A stretch of DNA of 64,000 bases from JAFGUF01 sp040883315. Its GTDB lineage: Bacteria; Bacillota; Clostridia; Christensenellales; UMGS416. The stretch is from the NCBI GenBank assembly GCA_040883315.1, contig JBFLKU010000028.1, positions 1 to 64,000 of the forward strand. Direction: 5' to 3'. A program made the translations under genes and the position numbers. The notes beneath the pieces are model-generated. The model saw only the letters and a list, made by a program, of their open reading frames with translations, made no database searches and was not told the DNA's origin. How positions within the stretch are numbered: position 1 is the first letter of the stretch; every line of letters starts with the position of its first letter. This document shows positions 26,004 to 35,540 of the stretch, one piece after another.

Positions 26004-27539
26004 TTAGCTGTGCTTAAAATGTCTCATGCCCGTAAAGACCATTGCGATCCCTGCTTCGTCACATGCCTTTATAGAGTCTTTGTCGTTTATAGACCCACCC
26101 GGCTGAATGATTGCAGTGATTCCTGCTGCTGCTGCTGCCATTACGCAGTCGTCAAATGGGAAATACGCATCTGATGCCATAACAGCACCTTTTGTGTTTT
26201 CTCCGCCATGTTCTATTGCCTGCTCAGTTGCCCATATTCTGTTCACCTGACCGGGGCCAACACCGACAGACTGCAGGTTCTTTGCTATTGCGATCCCGTT
26301 AGATTTAGCATGCTTAACTATTTTCCACGCAAACATCAAATCCTTCATTTGCTCATCAGTAGGCTTTTTGCCTGTTGGGAAATCAAGTTCCTGCCCTATT
26401 AAGTCCATATCCATGTCCTGTACCAAAAGCCCACCAGCTACTTTTTTCATGTCCCATGTTGTAGCAGGCAGTTTGCAATTGATAGTAGGCAGCTTCAAAA
26501 GACGAATATTTTTCTTTTTCTTTAGTATGGTCAGTGCCTCTTCTTCATAATCAGGGGCTACAATGATTTCTATAAATATCTTGCTGATGTCCTCGGCAAC
26601 TTTTTTGCATACCTTTGTATTGGTCACTACTATTCCACCGAATATAGATACAGGGTCCGCATCATATGCTTTTTTCCATGCGTCATATCCATTCTCTGCA
26701 GAGCCTACTCCGCATGGGTTTGCATGCTTAACGCCGACGTATGTGATATCTGCAAATTCTCTTAGAATGTCAAGAGCACCATTCGTGTCACCTATATTAT
26801 TGTAGGATAGCTCTTTGCCATGCAGCTGCTCTGCACCTGCCAGCGTGCCGTCTAGCTTACCCATCTCTCTATAAAATACTGCATCTTGATGAGGATTTTC
26901 ACCATAGCGTAAATCCTGCTGTTTTTCAAATGTAATAGTTAATGTTTCGGGGAAGGATATGCCTTGCTGCTCTCTCATGTAGTTGGCTATAAGTGCATCA
27001 TAGCTTGCTGTGTGTTCGAAAACCTTGTAAGAAAGATTAAATTTTGTAGATTTGGATATTTCGCCATTTTGCTTTAGTTCATCAATAATTTTGCTATAGT
27101 CTGCAGGGTCTACTACCACGGCTACGTCCTGATAGTTTTTAGCTGCGGAGCGAAGCATTGTTGGTCCGCCGATGTCGATGTTCTCTATTGCGTCCTCTAG
27201 CTCTACATTTTCCTTGGAAATGGTTTCTCTAAAGGGGTATAGATTAATAACTACAATATCTATTGTATCAACGTTCAATTCCTTTAGCTGCTTAATGTGC
27301 TCCGGGTTTGATCTCATTGCTAGAATGCCCGCATGTATTTTTGGATGCAATGTTTTCACCCTGCCATCCAGACATTCCGGGAAGCCTGTAATGGAATCTA
27401 CAGCTACAGCATCTATTCCGGCATCCTGGAGCTTTTTGAATGTGCCTCCGGTAGAAATGATTTCCACTCCCAGAGACGATAGTTCAGTTGCCAGCTCTAC
27501 TATTCCTGTTTTGTCCGATACACTGATTAATGCTCTCAT
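26004..27539 (-). CDS. purH: Bifunctional AICAR formyltransferase / IMP cyclohydrolase
   Basis: Performs the last two steps of IMP synthesis. The MGS-like cyclohydrolase domain is at 1-140 (ALISVSDKTGIVELATEL, STGGTFKKLQDAG, GRVKTLHPKIHAGIL) and the transformylase domain follows (DLRYGENPHQDAVFY, GKELSYNNIGD, VKHANPCGVG, PGGSINDKDSI). 511 residues is standard. The ATG overlaps the stop of the upstream MBL gene (ATGA). purD follows after 17 bases. Confidence 0.97.
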   Translation of the reverse strand: MRALISVSDKTGIVELATELSSLGVEIISTGGTFKKLQDAGIDAVAVDSITGFPECLDGRVKTLHPKIHAGILAMRSNPEHIKQLKELNVDTIDIVVINLYPFRETISKENVELEDAIENIDIGGPTMLRSAAKNYQDVAVVVDPADYSKIIDELKQNGEISKSTKFNLSYKVFEHTASYDALIANYMREQQGISFPETLTITFEKQQDLRYGENPHQDAVFYREMGKLDGTLAGAEQLHGKELSYNNIGDTNGALDILREFADITYVGVKHANPCGVGSAENGYDAWKKAYDADPVSIFGGIVVTNTKVCKKVAEDISKIFIEIIVAPDYEEEALTILKKKKNIRLLKLPTINCKLPATTWDMKKVAGGLLVQDMDMDLIGQELDFPTGKKPTDEQMKDLMFAWKIVKHAKSNGIAIAKNLQSVGVGPGQVNRIWATEQAIEHGGENTKGAVMASDAYFPFDDCVMAAAAAGITAIIQPGGSINDKDSIKACDEAGIAMVFTGMRHFKHS

Positions 27540-28243
27540 AAATTTTTAACTCCTATATAAATTTTAAATTCTTTATTATCGTTATTTACCTTGTAGATAA
27601 TAGTATTCTTAAAATCATATTTATCCAGCACATTGCTGGCTTTGTATTTGCCCCACATATGCATAGGGAAAAAGTGAAGAACTTTTAGTGCCTCTATAAA
27701 TTTCACAGCACCTTCTTCATAGTTTTTTTTCATTCTTGGATCAACAGGGAAAAAGGCAATGTCGATTTGAGGTGTTGCCCTTAGTATTGCATTTATTACC
27801 TTATAATAATTTTTTGTAGCAAGTTTTATTTCTTCATCTGTGCTGTCGTCTCTCCAGCTCCATAGATTCAAGTCACCTGCGTGAAATATCTTTACTCCCC
27901 TATATGTGATAAGAAAGCAAACTCCTTCGTCGGTAGATTCGAATGTTTCTATGGTCACGCCCTTTATAATTAGCTTTTGGTTTGGCAGCACATATACTAC
28001 CTCTTCATTCACCTGTACGCCATTTGACAAAACATAAACTAAATTTTTATTATGTTCTTTAAGTGAAAAGATAGCTTTATTGTAGTGGTCTTTATGCCCG
28101 TGGCTGACAAAAACAAAAGGAATCTTCGCCTTCTCTATATCTTCGGTTGGCAGGTCTCCCTTGTAGTAGTCAAACAAAAAAAAGATATCATCAACTTTTA
28201 TGGAAAAACCACTATGTTCATGATATTTAACAGCAAACTCCAT
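27536..28243 (-). CDS. MBL fold metallo-hydrolase
   Basis: A 235-residue metallo-beta-lactamase-fold protein. SHGHKDH supplies His48, His50, Asp52 and His53 of the dinuclear metal site; HAGDLNLW and a late His in FPMHMWGKY supply further ligands. It resembles the UPF0173-like group of small MBL proteins. The function is unknown. A GGAGGG site precedes the ATG. It is the first gene of the purH-purD-cca transcript and overlaps purH by 4 bases. Confidence 0.82.
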   Translation of the reverse strand: MEFAVKYHEHSGFSIKVDDIFFLFDYYKGDLPTEDIEKAKIPFVFVSHGHKDHYNKAIFSLKEHNKNLVYVLSNGVQVNEEVVYVLPNQKLIIKGVTIETFESTDEGVCFLITYRGVKIFHAGDLNLWSWRDDSTDEEIKLATKNYYKVINAILRATPQIDIAFFPVDPRMKKNYEEGAVKFIEALKVLHFFPMHMWGKYKASNVLDKYDFKNTIIYKVNNDNKEFKIYIGVKNL

Positions 28244-28289
28244 TATTCCCTCCGTACATTATTCAGATATTATATCATATTGTTCGTGT

Positions 28290-29192
28290 TTAGTACATAC
28301 TTTCTATTGCTTTTAGCTGAAGATATAAAACTTCATTAATGGGTGTTGGCACGTTATGCTCTCTTCCCATTTTAATGAGTGTTTCAGCAAGCATTTCTAC
28401 TTCGGTTTTTCTTTTTGCGCATACATCCTGCAGCATAGATGTTTTACCATCGGGTGAGAATTTGGATAAAAAATCGGTAGATGCCAGTACGTCTTTTTCC
28501 TGTAAACTAATGCCCCTTTTCTGTGCTATAGACACAGTCTCTCGCATAGCTTTATGGGTTAGCGTTATTATTTCTTCGCTTTTCATAAAATCGCCATATG
28601 TGGCATTAAGCACAGCGGACACCTGATTCATTCCTATGTTTATCATATATTTTTTCCACTGTTTTGTAATGATATCATCTGAAAGTTTATATTTCATATC
28701 TATTTTATCAAATAGCCTCGCTATGTCCTTGGTGCGCTGGCTATCTGCACCGCTTTTTTCTCCGAAGTATATTATTCCATCTGCAGTAAAATAATTTCTA
28801 TTGCTCTCTCTGGTGGCATCTGTCCCTGTAATAAAGGCATATACCAGCTTATCAGCTCCCAGCTTTTTGCCTATTATCTCCTCACTGTCAATTCCGTTTA
28901 GAAGGCTCATTATGGTGCAGTCTTCTGCGATTAATCCATCTAGCTGTGCTATTGCATTGGGCAGCTGATTATACTTTGTAGCTATAATTACGAAATCAGC
29001 TTTTTTATCGTAGCTTTTGGGAGTAACGTAGCTGAAATTGTATTCTATATCATTAATATAGTATTTATTTTTTGAATACCTTTCATGTCTCTCCTCATCA
29101 AGCAAAATATCTACGTCTACTTTGTTATCTGTGAATTTGGATGCAACTAAAGAACCGATTGCTCCTAGTCCTAGTAATAATATGTTTTCCAC
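28290..29192 (-). CDS. panE: 2-dehydropantoate 2-reductase family protein
   Basis: NADPH-dependent ketopantoate reductase of CoA synthesis. LLLGLGAIGSLVASKF is the Rossmann motif; TKYNQLPNAI and SLLNGID follow, then the helical C-domain with QWKKYMINIGMNQVSAVLNATYG and TSMLQDVCAKRKTEVEMLAETL. The GTG at 29192 is preferred because an AAAAGGA site lies 7 bases before it and the first family residues follow directly; an ATG at 29234 would overlap exoA and add an unrelated 14 residues. The 300-residue product has normal length. Family paralogues act on other 2-keto acids, so panE is probable, not certain. Confidence 0.82.
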   Translation of the reverse strand: MENILLLGLGAIGSLVASKFTDNKVDVDILLDEERHERYSKNKYYINDIEYNFSYVTPKSYDKKADFVIIATKYNQLPNAIAQLDGLIAEDCTIMSLLNGIDSEEIIGKKLGADKLVYAFITGTDATRESNRNYFTADGIIYFGEKSGADSQRTKDIARLFDKIDMKYKLSDDIITKQWKKYMINIGMNQVSAVLNATYGDFMKSEEIITLTHKAMRETVSIAQKRGISLQEKDVLASTDFLSKFSPDGKTSMLQDVCAKRKTEVEMLAETLIKMGREHNVPTPINEVLYLQLKAIESMY

Positions 29193-29206
29193 TTTTATAT
29201 CCTTTT

Positions 29207-29959
29207 CTAAAATATCTCTAGCGTCACGGGGCAATGGTCGCTGCCATAAATATCATTTAGTATATCGACAGATTTCATTTTTTCCCTTAGCTCTTGGCTG
29301 ACCAAAAAATAGTCGATACGCCACCCAGCGTTGTTGGCTCTGGCATTTCGCATATATGACCACCATGAATATATGCCCTCTCTATCTGGGTAAAAATGCC
29401 TGAAGCTATCTATAAACCCTGATGAAAGCAAGTTTGTCATTTGTTCTCTTTCTTCATCTGTAAAGCCCGCATTTTTTCTGTTGGTTGATGGGTTTTTCAG
29501 GTCTATTTCTTTGTGGGCAACATTAAGATCTCCACAGAGTATCACACCTTTTGTTTTTGATAAATTGTTTAAATATGCTCTGAAGTCATTTTCCCATTCC
29601 ATTCTGTAGTCCAGCCTTGCCAGCTCTCTTTGTGAATTTGGAGTGTAGCAATTGACTAAGAAAAACTCATCATATTCCAGTGTTATCACTCTGCCTTCGT
29701 TGTCATGTTTTTCTATGCCTATGTCATAGGTTACGGCGATAGGCTGCGTTTTGGTGAAAACGGCAGTACCTGAGTAGCCCTTTTTTTCAGCTGCATTCCA
29801 ATACTGGTGATAGCCGTCTGTCTCTATGTCCACCTGCCCCACTTGGCATTTGGTTTCCTGAATACAAAATATATCTGCATCTGCCTCTTTAAAAAATTCC
29901 ATGAATCCTTTTTGAAGGCATGCTCTTATTCCATTAACATTCCATGATACTAAGTTCAT
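29207..29959 (-). CDS. exoA: Exodeoxyribonuclease III / AP endonuclease
   Basis: Cuts 5' of abasic sites in base-excision repair. It starts MNLVSWNVNGIRACLQKGF, has the metal-binding Glu35 in CIQETKCQ, the GDLNVAH active-site segment, the DSFRHFYPD and WWSYMRNARANNAGWRIDYFLVS blocks, and the final GSDHCPV with the catalytic Asp/His pair. Length (250) matches XthA/ExoA. The panE-like gene starts 15 bases after its stop. Confidence 0.96.
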   Translation of the reverse strand: MNLVSWNVNGIRACLQKGFMEFFKEADADIFCIQETKCQVGQVDIETDGYHQYWNAAEKKGYSGTAVFTKTQPIAVTYDIGIEKHDNEGRVITLEYDEFFLVNCYTPNSQRELARLDYRMEWENDFRAYLNNLSKTKGVILCGDLNVAHKEIDLKNPSTNRKNAGFTDEEREQMTNLLSSGFIDSFRHFYPDREGIYSWWSYMRNARANNAGWRIDYFLVSQELREKMKSVDILNDIYGSDHCPVTLEIF

Positions 29960-30012
29960 AACTTTATTTCCTTTCTTCTGTGTATATTCTATTATACTAT
30001 AGAAATTGAGTA

Positions 30013-30036
30013 TAAAAAAAGCCTTTTTCAGGCTTT
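30013..30036 (-). terminator. Terminator of nrdJ
   Basis: AAAGCCT and AGGCTTT pair (30018-30024 with 30030-30036); the minus strand continues into a seven-T run. It lies just past the nrdJ stop. Confidence 0.85.
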
Positions 30037-30045
30037 AATTATTTA

Positions 30046-32976
30046 TTAGCTGCATCCTGTGGTTGTTCCGCAGTCTTGGCACACTTTGCATGTTCCGTTT
30101 TTTAGCAGTCTGTCGCTTCCGCAGTTGGAGCATGCTTCGCCGTATACGGCCTCTACGTTTTCTTCCTCTGGCTGCTCTGCCGCTATTTCCTCAGGAAGAA
30201 CATCGCTTTCTTCGTATTTTGCAGACACTACCTTGGAAAACCTTTCCGGCTTCACTTGGCATCTGGAAAAGTCTCCCCTTTCTATATCTATTACTTTGCT
30301 TATTAAATCGGATATTGAAGAAGCCGATTTGATGTATGGATGCCTTGAGACAAACCCTGAAGGCTCGTATTTTTGTCCTCTAAGGGTTTTTGAAATGTGT
30401 TCAGGGCTGATCTGGTACTGCAGCATATTGGAAATGGCCTTTGACAAAGATGCCAATATTCCTTTAACTACAGTTCCTTCTTTATCCGTAGACACAAATA
30501 TCTCCGATAGCTGGCCGTCTTCGTAGAAACCAATAGTGATATAAAGCTCTATATCCCCTATTTTGGCTGCATGGGTGCGGCTGATGCGAACGCCATTGGG
30601 TCTTCTTCTGGTTGGCTCATATTGTGTAGTTTTGGCGTATTCCAAAAGCTCCTGATATGTATAATCATCGTATGATTTATCTCTGTCATCGGCTGTTCCT
30701 TGGTTTAGTGGCTGCGAGCATTTGCATCCGTCTCTGTATACTGCAATAGCCTTGGAGCCGGTTTTATATGCTAAGGTATTTATTATTTTTATGTCATCAA
30801 CAGTTGATGTTGCAGGCAGGTTAACTGTTTTTGAGACTGCGCCGCTTATCTGCGGAGTGATTGCAGAAACCATCAAAACATGTCCTTCTGGAGATATTTC
30901 ATTTGCAGCATCAAATATTTTCATGTGCTCATCTTTTATATGTGGAGCACTGTGCAGATTGTGGTTTATAAGGCTGCCGTTGCCGTCCTTTTCCAAAAGA
31001 AAATCCATGATGTCTTCTATTTCGTTTTGCTTATATCCCAGCTTTTCCAATGCAGTTTTTAATGCGGGGTTTACCAGCTCCATAAATCCGCCGCCCACAA
31101 GCTCCTTGAAAACTACGTGGCTATAGTATGGCTCCACGGATGTTGCACCGCAGTCCATTGCAAAGGATATGGTGCCAGTAGGTGCTATTACGCTGACCTG
31201 TGCGTTTCTGTAGCCATAGTTATCTCCCGCCTTCACAGCCAGCTCCCAGCCTTCTTTTAGCTTAGAGCTGAGATTATTTGCTATTAGAGCATGGTTCACC
31301 TTTATTGGGTTATATGTTAGGTTTTCATAATCGTCCTGCAAATATCCGCCTACTCTGGCATGGTTTCTGATTACAGCTTTCATGTATTCTTTGTTTATCT
31401 CATAGCTTTCAAATGCTCCCAGCTTTTCTGCCATCAATGCAGAAGCAAAGTATGAATAGCTAGTCATTATGCCGGCAAGTGCACCTGCCAAGGCTCTGCT
31501 TTCCTCGCTGTCATATGCTAAACCGCTGGATAGAAGTATTGATGCTAGGTTTGCTATGCCTATGCCTGTAGTTCTGAAAAGATAGCTATTCATTGCTACT
31601 TCTTCTGTAGGGAACTGCCCCCAAAAGATAGAAGCTTCTAGAATCATTTGAATGAAGCAGACCAAATGGATAAATGAATCTGTATCGAAATACCCTGTTG
31701 CATCATCATAAAATCTGTATACATTTACAGATGCCAGATTGCATGCGGTGTCATCCAAGAATGCATATTCACTGCATGGGTTTGTGGAATTGATACGATT
31801 GTGCTTTGCACCGTATTTGCCATCCGAGCCTGCAGGGCAGGTGTGCCATGAATTGAATATATCATCGAACTGAAGCCCTGGGTCTGCACATTCCCATGCG
31901 GCTTTGTTTATTTTATGCCATAAATCTGCAACTGATACTTCTTTGTTTACGCTGTCGTCTTTTCTGCCCACTAGCTGGAATGTGGCATCCGGCTCTTCGT
32001 CTAGATTAAGCACTTTATCCATGAAGTCTTTTGTCAGTCTTACGGAATTATTGGAGTTTTGACCTCCAACTGTTTTGTAGGCCTCGCCTTCTAGTGATGT
32101 ATCATAGCCCATTTTGCCAAGAGCGCGTACTTTTTCCTCTTCTCTAGCTTTCCAAAGTGCAAACTCTTCGATATCAGGATGGTCAACATCCACAATCACC
32201 ATTTTTGCAGCACGGCGAGTAGTGCCGCCGGATTTTATAGCTCCTGCATTTTTGTCTAGTCCCTGTAGGAAGCTAAGCATGCCGGATGAGTATCCTCCGT
32301 TTGAGATTCTTTCATTTTTTGCCCTCAAAGATGAGAAATTGGTGCCTACTCCTGAGCCGCCTTTAAACAGATTGGTTTCACTGACATAGTGATCTGTTAT
32401 GGATTGTTTTCCTATTAGTTTGTCTTTTATAGATAGAATGAAGCATGCAGATGCCTGTGTTCTGGTATACCTGTCCGTAGACTGAACCACTTTTTTTAGT
32501 TTTTCGTCATAAAAATAAAGACCGTCTTTTTCTCCTGCTATATTATAGTTTCGCATTATTCCGGTATTAAACCATTGAGGTGAATTTGGAGCCCACATCT
32601 GGCTTAAAAATGCATACACAAGCTCATCATATAGTATTTGCCATTGAGCTTTGTCATCCAGCAGACCTTCCTGAAGCAGGGCATCAGCCCAGAATCCCAC
32701 TAGTCTGTCTGCCACCTGTATCATGCTGTATTCGTGTCCGCGCTCGTTGTCTACACCGGATTTTCTAAAATACTTGCTTGCGATTATCTTGCAGGCATTA
32801 TGAGAATAATTAACAGGAAACTCCAGCTGTTTCATATCCAAAATAAGCTCACCCGTTTTCCAGTTCCTCATTTGTACATCTATTGTTTTATATTCAAATA
32901 GGTCATATACTGTTTTGTTGCTGTCTTCCAGCTCCTTTGTGAAATGCCTTTTGATTATTGTATCTATTTGTGCCAT
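30046..32976 (-). CDS. nrdJ: Class II (adenosylcobalamin-dependent) ribonucleotide reductase
   Basis: Reduces ribonucleotides to deoxyribonucleotides without oxygen. The catalytic barrel has ASACFILSI, GSGVGTNFSSLR, the NPCSE active-site motif in NSTNPCSEYAFLDDTACNLASVN, and SVIAPTGTISF. The TSCPD-type C-terminal domain (RPNGVRISRTHA, LSKAISNML) and a zinc-binding tail (CSNCGSDRLLKNGTCKVCQDCGTTTGCS, Cys pairs near the end) are typical of the long NrdJ form. 976 residues. It needs vitamin B12, so B12 import or synthesis is expected elsewhere. It has its own promoter, with an inverted repeat below the -10, and a terminator. Confidence 0.96.
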   Translation of the reverse strand: MAQIDTIIKRHFTKELEDSNKTVYDLFEYKTIDVQMRNWKTGELILDMKQLEFPVNYSHNACKIIASKYFRKSGVDNERGHEYSMIQVADRLVGFWADALLQEGLLDDKAQWQILYDELVYAFLSQMWAPNSPQWFNTGIMRNYNIAGEKDGLYFYDEKLKKVVQSTDRYTRTQASACFILSIKDKLIGKQSITDHYVSETNLFKGGSGVGTNFSSLRAKNERISNGGYSSGMLSFLQGLDKNAGAIKSGGTTRRAAKMVIVDVDHPDIEEFALWKAREEEKVRALGKMGYDTSLEGEAYKTVGGQNSNNSVRLTKDFMDKVLNLDEEPDATFQLVGRKDDSVNKEVSVADLWHKINKAAWECADPGLQFDDIFNSWHTCPAGSDGKYGAKHNRINSTNPCSEYAFLDDTACNLASVNVYRFYDDATGYFDTDSFIHLVCFIQMILEASIFWGQFPTEEVAMNSYLFRTTGIGIANLASILLSSGLAYDSEESRALAGALAGIMTSYSYFASALMAEKLGAFESYEINKEYMKAVIRNHARVGGYLQDDYENLTYNPIKVNHALIANNLSSKLKEGWELAVKAGDNYGYRNAQVSVIAPTGTISFAMDCGATSVEPYYSHVVFKELVGGGFMELVNPALKTALEKLGYKQNEIEDIMDFLLEKDGNGSLINHNLHSAPHIKDEHMKIFDAANEISPEGHVLMVSAITPQISGAVSKTVNLPATSTVDDIKIINTLAYKTGSKAIAVYRDGCKCSQPLNQGTADDRDKSYDDYTYQELLEYAKTTQYEPTRRRPNGVRISRTHAAKIGDIELYITIGFYEDGQLSEIFVSTDKEGTVVKGILASLSKAISNMLQYQISPEHISKTLRGQKYEPSGFVSRHPYIKSASSISDLISKVIDIERGDFSRCQVKPERFSKVVSAKYEESDVLPEEIAAEQPEEENVEAVYGEACSNCGSDRLLKNGTCKVCQDCGTTTGCS

Positions 32977-32991
32977 ATCTTCCCCCTAACT

Positions 32992-33051
32992 CATACATAC
33001 AATATAATGTATGTGGAAAAATATTATACCACAACATTTGCTATATCGAAA
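32992..33051 (-). promoter_or_regulatory. nrdJ promoter with operator-like inverted repeat
   Basis: Minus-strand TATAAT (33028-33023) is preceded by TGG, an extended -10, and by TTTCGA as a weak -35 at 17 bases (33051-33046). Just below the start point CATACAT and ATGTATG (32992-32998 and 33007-33013) form a 7-bp inverted repeat with an 8-base spacer. Its place over the early transcribed region fits repressor binding. It does not match the NrdR box well. Confidence 0.5.
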
Positions 33052-33146
33052 GATGTTTATCGATATTTTTGATGCAAAAATTATAAGTTTACAAATTTCT
33101 TATGTAAAACAAGACAAAAAGTATTTCGGAGAACAACGAGTGATAC

Positions 33147-34952
33147 TCAACTGGTTTTTGCACGGGATTCTTCTGCGGATACAATCTTACTAAGCAATAT
33201 ATTAGAGCCTTTTGTTTTCTTGGCTTCACCTTTTATATAGGCACATGCTTTTGCCAAAGCTTCTTCGCTCTGAAATCTAGAAAGATGACCATATACACCG
33301 GCAATGGTCAAAGAAGTTAGTGGAAATTTTTTTAAATTATTAACTCTATCCATAGCTTCAAAATAGCCTTTTTTCAAATCCTCCATTTTAAAGTAGTATT
33401 TTATCTGTTCGTCGAATTCGGATATTATTTGTCTGCACAATAAATAATAGTCTTTTTCATCAGCTTCTACTATAAATACGAAATCATCGCCGCCTATGTG
33501 GCCTACGAAGCTGCATTTTGGATATTTAAAGCTGACTACTTTTTTCAATATAGATGCAACTAGGCTGATTATGCTGTCTCCCGCTTCAAACCCGTAAATG
33601 TCGTTGTATACTTTAAAGTTATCAATATCTGCATAGAATATTCCGCGATTCACAGGGCTGTTTATCACGCCGTTTAGTGATTCGCTTATTAATGTATTGC
33701 CGGGCAGTGATGTGAGGGGATTTAGGTTTTTTGCTATATTTTTTTCATAGTCAATGGTATATGAAATGATAGAGCGCATAGTAACAATCCCAATATATTT
33801 GCCTTTATCCAATACCATAATGTCGTCGTATTCTCTTTTTCGGTTCAGTGCCATTTTTCCGGCGTTGTGTATAGGAGTGGATGCGTCAACTATCAAGTTG
33901 TCATCGTCTATTAAATCAGCGATTGGTTTTTTGCAGTATAGAGAGTATCCATACCTTGTGGACAGCTTTGCATCAAAAGAGCTTCTATTTATCAAGCCTA
34001 TAGGCTTGCTTCCATCCAGCACAGCTAGTGTTTGACAGTCGTTATCTTCAAAATATGTTTTCACATCTTCACATATTATATCCTTATTTATCACAGGTGC
34101 AGAAACAACCAACGAAAGAATTGTTTGGCTGTGCTTGGCAAAGACATCTCTGTTTTTTATTTCCACCATTACATCTGCTACCAGATGCTTTAGGTTTATG
34201 CAGCATTCTTCCAGGGTAGATTTTTGTATACAGAAATATGAGCCTTGTCCATAGTTCACGCCAATATCCAGCAGAGTCTTCAGCTCTTCTTTTGTGCCAA
34301 TACCTTGTGCGATGATTCTAAAATTGTTTTTTCTGGCAATAGCTACAAAGGATTTGACCACAGTTTGTTTATGCTTATCGTTATGGATGTCTGCAATCAT
34401 ATTTTTGTCAATTTTCACATAGCTCGGCTTTGTTTCGTTTACTCCCTGCAGCGAAAGATGAGAATCTCCTACCTTGCTGACTGCAGTTTTGTAATGCTGA
34501 TTTTTATAGTGCGTGTGCACTCTTTTGAATCTTTCATAGTCTTCTACTATGGTTTTATGTGTTATTTCAAAGACGATGTTTTCCTTTTTTATATTTAAAA
34601 TCTCTATCTGCATCTCAGTAAAGCCTTTGTGAAAATCGGGATCTTCTGATATGATAGGGTCAACTCGAAGAAATAGAAGCTTATTATTCAGCTTATCAGC
34701 TGCCTTGCCAAAAGCAGAGGTTCTGAAGGCGACTTCCAAATCCCAAGTCTTTTTCAGCTTGTTTGCCATTCGCTTCAAATCTTTTGTTTTGTAGAAATTT
34801 GAATTTTTAGAGCCATGAACGAAAGCTTCAAATCCAAGTATGCCCCCGTCTTGTAGATCAACTATTGGCTGAAACTTTGTATCTATATTTCGCCTATCCA
34901 ATATATCAAGGAATTCTTTTTCGAGATTAGAGAAACTATTATTGTTATCCAT
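33147..34952 (-). CDS. EAL-CBS-GGDEF protein with degenerate EAL domain
   Basis: Residues 15-260 are an EAL fold whose key motif is EAF (42-44) instead of EAL and whose later metal-binding residues are changed (FEITHK for ExTE, KVGDSHLSL for DDFGTGYSSL), so phosphodiesterase activity is doubtful. Residues 270-410 hold a CBS pair. The C-terminal GGDEF domain has GGDDF at 487-491, an accepted active variant, with ADIDNFK upstream; no RxxD inhibitory site precedes it. It probably makes or senses cyclic-di-GMP, gated by a nucleotide bound to the CBS pair. No membrane segment is seen. It is transcribed alone. Confidence 0.85.
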   Translation of the reverse strand: MDNNNSFSNLEKEFLDILDRRNIDTKFQPIVDLQDGGILGFEAFVHGSKNSNFYKTKDLKRMANKLKKTWDLEVAFRTSAFGKAADKLNNKLLFLRVDPIISEDPDFHKGFTEMQIEILNIKKENIVFEITHKTIVEDYERFKRVHTHYKNQHYKTAVSKVGDSHLSLQGVNETKPSYVKIDKNMIADIHNDKHKQTVVKSFVAIARKNNFRIIAQGIGTKEELKTLLDIGVNYGQGSYFCIQKSTLEECCINLKHLVADVMVEIKNRDVFAKHSQTILSLVVSAPVINKDIICEDVKTYFEDNDCQTLAVLDGSKPIGLINRSSFDAKLSTRYGYSLYCKKPIADLIDDDNLIVDASTPIHNAGKMALNRKREYDDIMVLDKGKYIGIVTMRSIISYTIDYEKNIAKNLNPLTSLPGNTLISESLNGVINSPVNRGIFYADIDNFKVYNDIYGFEAGDSIISLVASILKKVVSFKYPKCSFVGHIGGDDFVFIVEADEKDYYLLCRQIISEFDEQIKYYFKMEDLKKGYFEAMDRVNNLKKFPLTSLTIAGVYGHLSRFQSEEALAKACAYIKGEAKKTKGSNILLSKIVSAEESRAKTS

Positions 34953-35042
34953 TTGCTATACCCTGCTTTATGTTTTTATTTTTTAGTTCAATTATAGAAT
35001 TTGAATGTTAAAAACAAATTAGGGCGAGGTAAAAAGATAGAT

Positions 35043-35076
35043 AATAAAAAAGAAGCCGATAAAAATCAGCTTCTTA
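35043..35076 (-). terminator. Terminator of the DUF4870 gene
   Basis: AAGAAGCcGAT and ATCaGCTTCTT form an 11-bp stem with one mismatch; the minus strand continues TTTTTTAT. Confidence 0.85.
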
Positions 35077-35096
35077 TTTCTTAATGTTCTGAAATG

Positions 35097-35435
35097 TTAT
35101 TTAAGGAATGTATATTCACCAATAATCGGCAGTTTCTTTTGTTCGCTGTTTAGCGCATTAATCATTCCGATGATTGCAAGTGCAAGACAGGCTATTGGTC
35201 CAAGCCATATCAGTATATAACCAATTATTTTAATGATGGGTATGAATAGCAGTATTCTTGCTGCGATGTAAATTGCTAAATATGCAAGAAACAATGTAAA
35301 ACCTTGGTTAGCATGGAATTTACCTTCCTCAGAATTAGGTACTACCACTAATGGTAGAAAGAACAGTATTCCGAAGTATGCCAAGAAGCTCATCCATTTT
35401 ACTGTATCAGGGTTATTTTGTTTATTTTCAGTCAT
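35097..35435 (-). CDS. DUF4870 domain-containing membrane protein
   Basis: A 112-residue protein with three or four membrane helices (about 14-30, 45-68, 70-95). WMSFLAYFGILFFLPLV, FHANQGFTLFLAYL and the closing IIGMINALNSEQKKLPIIGEY are the DUF4870 signature. The function of the family is unknown. It has a strong GAGGAGGAT site before the ATG and its own terminator. Confidence 0.85.
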   Translation of the reverse strand: MTENKQNNPDTVKWMSFLAYFGILFFLPLVVVPNSEEGKFHANQGFTLFLAYLAIYIAARILLFIPIIKIIGYILIWLGPIACLALAIIGMINALNSEQKKLPIIGEYTFLK

Positions 35436-35540
35436 CTTTTATCCTCCTCTTATTTATGTATAGTTACATAGTATATATTTTATATTATATATCTACAAAT
35501 TCTATAATACAAACAATATCATCAAAAAAGCGAATTATAT

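Noticed and set aside
30059..30526. 155-codon plus-strand frame opposite nrdJ
   Set aside because: Antisense to the zinc-binding tail of a full-length reductase; no independent support.
32977..33146. Cobalamin riboswitch ahead of nrdJ
   Set aside because: The leader from promoter to ATG is only about 40 bases and shows no B12-box sequence.
33011..33193. 60-codon plus-strand frame at the nrdJ promoter
   Set aside because: Lies over promoter DNA and the end of a real minus-strand gene; composition is random.
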